64,000 bases of DNA from contig NZ_CP047146.1 in the NCBI RefSeq assembly GCF_009834125.1, positions 6,689,501 to 6,753,500 on the forward strand. Reading direction: 5' to 3'. Origin of the DNA: Streptomyces sp. GS7 (GTDB lineage Bacteria > Actinomycetota > Actinomycetes > Streptomycetales > Streptomycetaceae). The translations under genes were made by a program, and so were the position numbers. The notes beneath the pieces are model-generated. The model did no database searches, was not told where the DNA came from, and saw only the letters and a program-made list of their open reading frames with translations. How positions within the stretch are numbered: position 1 is the stretch's first letter; each line of letters opens with the position of its first letter. Positions 61,488 through 64,000 of the stretch are shown piece after piece.

Positions 61488-62849
61488 ATGAGCACGACCA
61501 ACGCCGTTGACGCGGACCGGACCGTGGACGCCGGTGCCACCTCGCTGCTGCGCTTCGCCACCGCCGGATCCGTGGACGACGGCAAGTCGACCCTGGTCGG
61601 CCGGCTGCTGCACGACTCCAAGTCGGTGCTCGCCGACCAGTTGGAGGCCGTCGAGCACGCCTCCCGCAACCGCGGGCAGGAGACGCCCGACCTGGCGCTG
61701 CTGACCGACGGGCTGCGCGCCGAGCGCGAGCAGGGCATCACCATCGACGTCGCCTACCGCTACTTCGCCACCCCCCGCCGGCGGTTCATCCTCGCCGACA
61801 CCCCCGGGCATGTGCAGTACACCCGCAACATGGTGACCGGCGCCTCGACCGCCGAGCTGGCCGTCGTGCTGGTCGACGCCCGCAACGGCGTGGTCGAGCA
61901 GACCCGCCGGCACGCCGCGGTCGCCGCCCTGCTGCGGGTCCCGCACGTCGTCCTGGCCGTCAACAAGATGGACCTCGCCGGCTACGAAGAGCGCGTCTTC
62001 GCCGCCATCGCCGAGGAGTTCACCACCTACGCGGCGTCGCTGGGCGTCCCGGAGATCACCGCCATCCCGATCTCCGCACTGGCCGGCGACAACGTCGTGA
62101 CGCCGTCGGCCAACATGGACTGGTACGGCGGCCCCACCGTGCTGGAGCACCTGGAGACCGTGCCGGTCGGCGCCGACCCGTCGGACGACCCGGCCCGCTT
62201 CCCGGTCCAGTACGTCATCCGCCCGCAGACCGCCGAACACCCCGACTACCGCGGCTACGCGGGCCAGATCGCCTCCGGCGTGCTGCGCGTCGGCGACGCC
62301 GTCACCGTGCTGCCCTCGGGCCGGACGAGCACCGTCGAGGGCATCGACGCGCTCGGCCAGGCCGTGGACACCGCCTGGGCGCCGCAGTCGGTGACCGTCC
62401 GGCTGACCGACGACCTGGACATCTCGCGCGGCGACCTGATCGCCCCGACCGCGGCGGCCCCGTCGGTCTCGCAGGACGTCGAGGCCACCGTCTGCCATGT
62501 CGCCGACCGGCCGCTGACCGTCGGCCAGCGGGTGCTGCTCAAGCACACCACCCGCACGGTCAAGGCGATCGTCAAGGAGATCCCGTCCCGGCTCACCCTC
62601 GACGACCTCTCCCAGCACCCGGCCCCCGGCGAACTCGCCGCCAACGACATCGGGCGGATCGTGGTGCGCACCGCCGAGCCGCTGGCGCTGGACGCCTACG
62701 CCGACTCCCGGCGCACCGGCTCCTTCCTGCTGATCGACCCGGCGGACGGTACGACGCTGACCGCCGGCATGGCCGGCACCGCCTTCGCGGAGGCGGGCGC
62801 GCAGACCGCACCGGCCGCCGCGGCGGACGACGAGGGGTGGGACTTCTGA
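61488..62849 (+). CDS. cysN: Sulfate adenylyltransferase subunit 1, GTPase
   Basis: This 453-residue protein is an EF-Tu-type GTPase: G1 GSVDDGKST, G3 DTPGH in ILADTPGHVQYT, G4 NKMD, followed by two beta-barrel domains (about 245-440). It drives CysD. The start lies two bases after cysD. Unlike the CysNC fusion of Mycobacterium, CysC is separate here. Confidence 0.95.
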   Translation: MSTTNAVDADRTVDAGATSLLRFATAGSVDDGKSTLVGRLLHDSKSVLADQLEAVEHASRNRGQETPDLALLTDGLRAEREQGITIDVAYRYFATPRRRFILADTPGHVQYTRNMVTGASTAELAVVLVDARNGVVEQTRRHAAVAALLRVPHVVLAVNKMDLAGYEERVFAAIAEEFTTYAASLGVPEITAIPISALAGDNVVTPSANMDWYGGPTVLEHLETVPVGADPSDDPARFPVQYVIRPQTAEHPDYRGYAGQIASGVLRVGDAVTVLPSGRTSTVEGIDALGQAVDTAWAPQSVTVRLTDDLDISRGDLIAPTAAAPSVSQDVEATVCHVADRPLTVGQRVLLKHTTRTVKAIVKEIPSRLTLDDLSQHPAPGELAANDIGRIVVRTAEPLALDAYADSRRTGSFLLIDPADGTTLTAGMAGTAFAEAGAQTAPAAAADDEGWDF

Positions 62850-62851
62850 CC

Positions 62852-62953
62852 ATGCTCCAGGACATCTTCTCGACCTTCGCGAAGGAAGGCGGCCGCGTAG
62901 GCAGCGGCGCCCTCGGAAGCGGACAGGGCGGAGTCGGCCGATGTGCGTGCTGA
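62852..62953 (+). CDS. Possible 33-residue peptide after cysN
   Basis: The frame starts two bases after the cysN stop (MLQDIFSTFAKEGGRVG) and ends GVGRCAC with two cysteines. No Shine-Dalgarno is clear, but translational coupling to cysN is possible. It could be a small regulatory peptide or simply noise before the lipoprotein gene; a peptide rich in Cys at its end would suit sulfur sensing. Confidence is low. Confidence 0.3.
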   Translation: MLQDIFSTFAKEGGRVGSGALGSGQGGVGRCAC

Positions 62954-63063
62954 CGATGCTCCACTCCGCATCCCCCACACCTCCCTTCCGAAGATCCACC
63001 GTCTCGCCGGGCGCGCCTTAGAGGGGCGCACACCGCCCCGGCCCTCCGAGAGGAACGCCTCCC

Positions 63064-64000
63064 GTGACTGCCGTTCGACGCCGCCTGCTGGCGGCCACCG
63101 CCACCGTCCCGCTCCTCGTAGGCGCGCTGGGCGCCTGCGGCTACGGCTCCCAGGCCCCGAAGGACACCGCCGCCACCATCGCCCCCAAGGGCCCCAAGGT
63201 GGACGGACTGGACCAGGTCAAGATCGGCTTCTTCGGCAACACCACCCACGCCACCCCGCTGATCGGCCTCCAGACGGGCCAGTTCCAAAAGGCGCTGGGC
63301 GGCACGGCGATCAAGTCCGCGGTCTTCAACGCGGGCCCGGCCGAGATCGAGGCGCTCAACTCCGGCGCCATCGACATCGGCTGGATCGGCCCCTCCCCCG
63401 CGATCAACGGCTACGTCACGTCGCACGGCAAGAGCCTGAGGATCATCGCCGGTTCGGCCTCCGGCGGCGTCTCGCTGATCGTCAACCCCAAGAAGATCAA
63501 GAGCCTGGACGATCTCAAGGGCAAGACGATCGCCACCCCGCAGCTGGGCAACACCCAGGACGTCGCACTGCTCAACTTCCTCGCCCAGAAGGGCTACAAG
63601 GTCGACGCCACCAGCGGCAAGGGCGACGTCACCGTCCAGCGCATCGACAACAAGGTGACCCCGACCGCGTTCACACAGGGCACCATCGACGCCGCCTGGG
63701 TCCCCGAGCCCACCGCGTCCAAGCTCGTCGCCGCGGGCGGCAAGTCGCTGCTGGACGAGAAGAAGCTGTGGAAGGACGGGAAGTTCGTCATCACGAACGT
63801 GATCGTCTCGCAGAAGTTCCTCAAGGAGCACCCGAAGGCCGTCGAGGCGGTGCTGCGCGGCTCGGTGGCCACCAACACCTGGATCCGGTCCCACCCCGAC
63901 GAGGCGGTCAAGGCACTCAACGCCAGGCTCGCCGACCCGCAGATCTCCGGCAAGGCGCTGCCCAACGACGTCATCGACCCCGCGTTCCAGAACGTCGACG
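63064..64000 (+). CDS. Sulfonate/taurine-type ABC substrate-binding lipoprotein, cut by the window end
   Basis: The GTG at 63064 is the start; the gene runs off the right edge with 312 codons visible. A lipoprotein signal ends LLVGALGAC. The rest matches SsuA/TauA-type binding proteins: VKIGFFGNTTHATPLIG, SGAIDIGWIGPSPA, then AAWVPEPTASKLV. It should capture sulfonates or sulfate esters outside the cell for an ABC importer encoded beyond the window. The 110 bases before it hold only weak signals (an AGAGGA somewhat far from the start). Confidence 0.9.
   Translation, partial: MTAVRRRLLAATATVPLLVGALGACGYGSQAPKDTAATIAPKGPKVDGLDQVKIGFFGNTTHATPLIGLQTGQFQKALGGTAIKSAVFNAGPAEIEALNSGAIDIGWIGPSPAINGYVTSHGKSLRIIAGSASGGVSLIVNPKKIKSLDDLKGKTIATPQLGNTQDVALLNFLAQKGYKVDATSGKGDVTVQRIDNKVTPTAFTQGTIDAAWVPEPTASKLVAAGGKSLLDEKKLWKDGKFVITNVIVSQKFLKEHPKAVEAVLRGSVATNTWIRSHPDEAVKALNARLADPQISGKALPNDVIDPAFQNVD

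Noticed and set aside
1..64000. CRISPR array, tRNA or rRNA genes, insertion sequences, prophage genes
   Set aside because: I looked for regular repeats, cloverleaf patterns, transposase or integrase motifs and terminal inverted repeats and saw none.

Overview
The window is very GC-rich, about 72-75 percent by eye. Third codon positions are almost all G or C, GTG/TTG starts are common, and genes are packed tightly with many ATGA, GTGA and TGATG overlaps. Gene families (streptophobe, DUF6777, Ser/Thr kinase with FHA-ABC transporter, Pca operon, SsuA-type lipoprotein, small sulfur leader peptide) point to Streptomyces or a very close actinomycete. The content looks chromosomal: I saw no rRNA, tRNA, phage, insertion sequence or CRISPR. 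Both ends cut through genes (an APC permease at the left, a sulfonate-type binding lipoprotein at the right).

Layout. 1-9.3 kb: permease end, small membrane protein, zinc-finger TetR regulator, an acyltransferase overlapped by a receiver/GGDEF/glycosyltransferase fusion, an XRE regulator, a purine permease. 9.5-18 kb: a phospho-signalling block with FHA-FHA-ABC exporter, SH3-like protein, Ser/Thr kinase, streptophobe membrane protein, DUF6777 protein and an L,D-transpeptidase. 18-26.7 kb: two copper/redox-type lipoproteins, aldo/keto reductase under a MerR-type promoter, Tat-exported phospholipase C, an MFS transporter coupled to an odd cysteine-synthase-like enzyme, two His-containing exported small proteins, an anti-sigma-like ATPase. 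26.8-31 kb: a PaoABC-type molybdenum hydroxylase. 31-34.7 kb: lipase-like protein without its serine, isochorismatase-like hydrolase, beta-lactamase-fold esterase, small zinc ribbon protein.

34.7-41.3 kb is the part I find most likely to be an undescribed system: a GT-C type membrane glycosyltransferase, a membrane-anchored sulfite-oxidase-fold molybdoenzyme with its own cytochrome b domain, a membrane partner, and a four-gene translationally coupled operon (NAD-epimerase, GT2, DUF2064-type transferase, methyltransferase). The GT-C gene and the epimerase operon, 5 kb apart, share an upstream element of about 22 bp placed exactly 37 nt from an identical TAGCGT -10 box, and both transcripts look leaderless.

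41.5-54.6 kb: SpoIIE-type phosphatase, then 4-hydroxybenzoate/protocatechuate catabolism (pobA, pcaBD as one reading frame, pcaG, pcaH, pcaIJ as one reading frame) with a divergent double-IclR regulator, a YihY membrane protein, an AidB-like dehydrogenase, and an adenylate-kinase-like protein with a broken P-loop. 54.9-64 kb: AcoR-like GAF regulator, GNAT, then the sulfate assimilation operon (leader peptide and hairpin, sirA, zinc ribbon, cysH, cysC, cysD, cysN) followed by a sulfonate-type binding lipoprotein.
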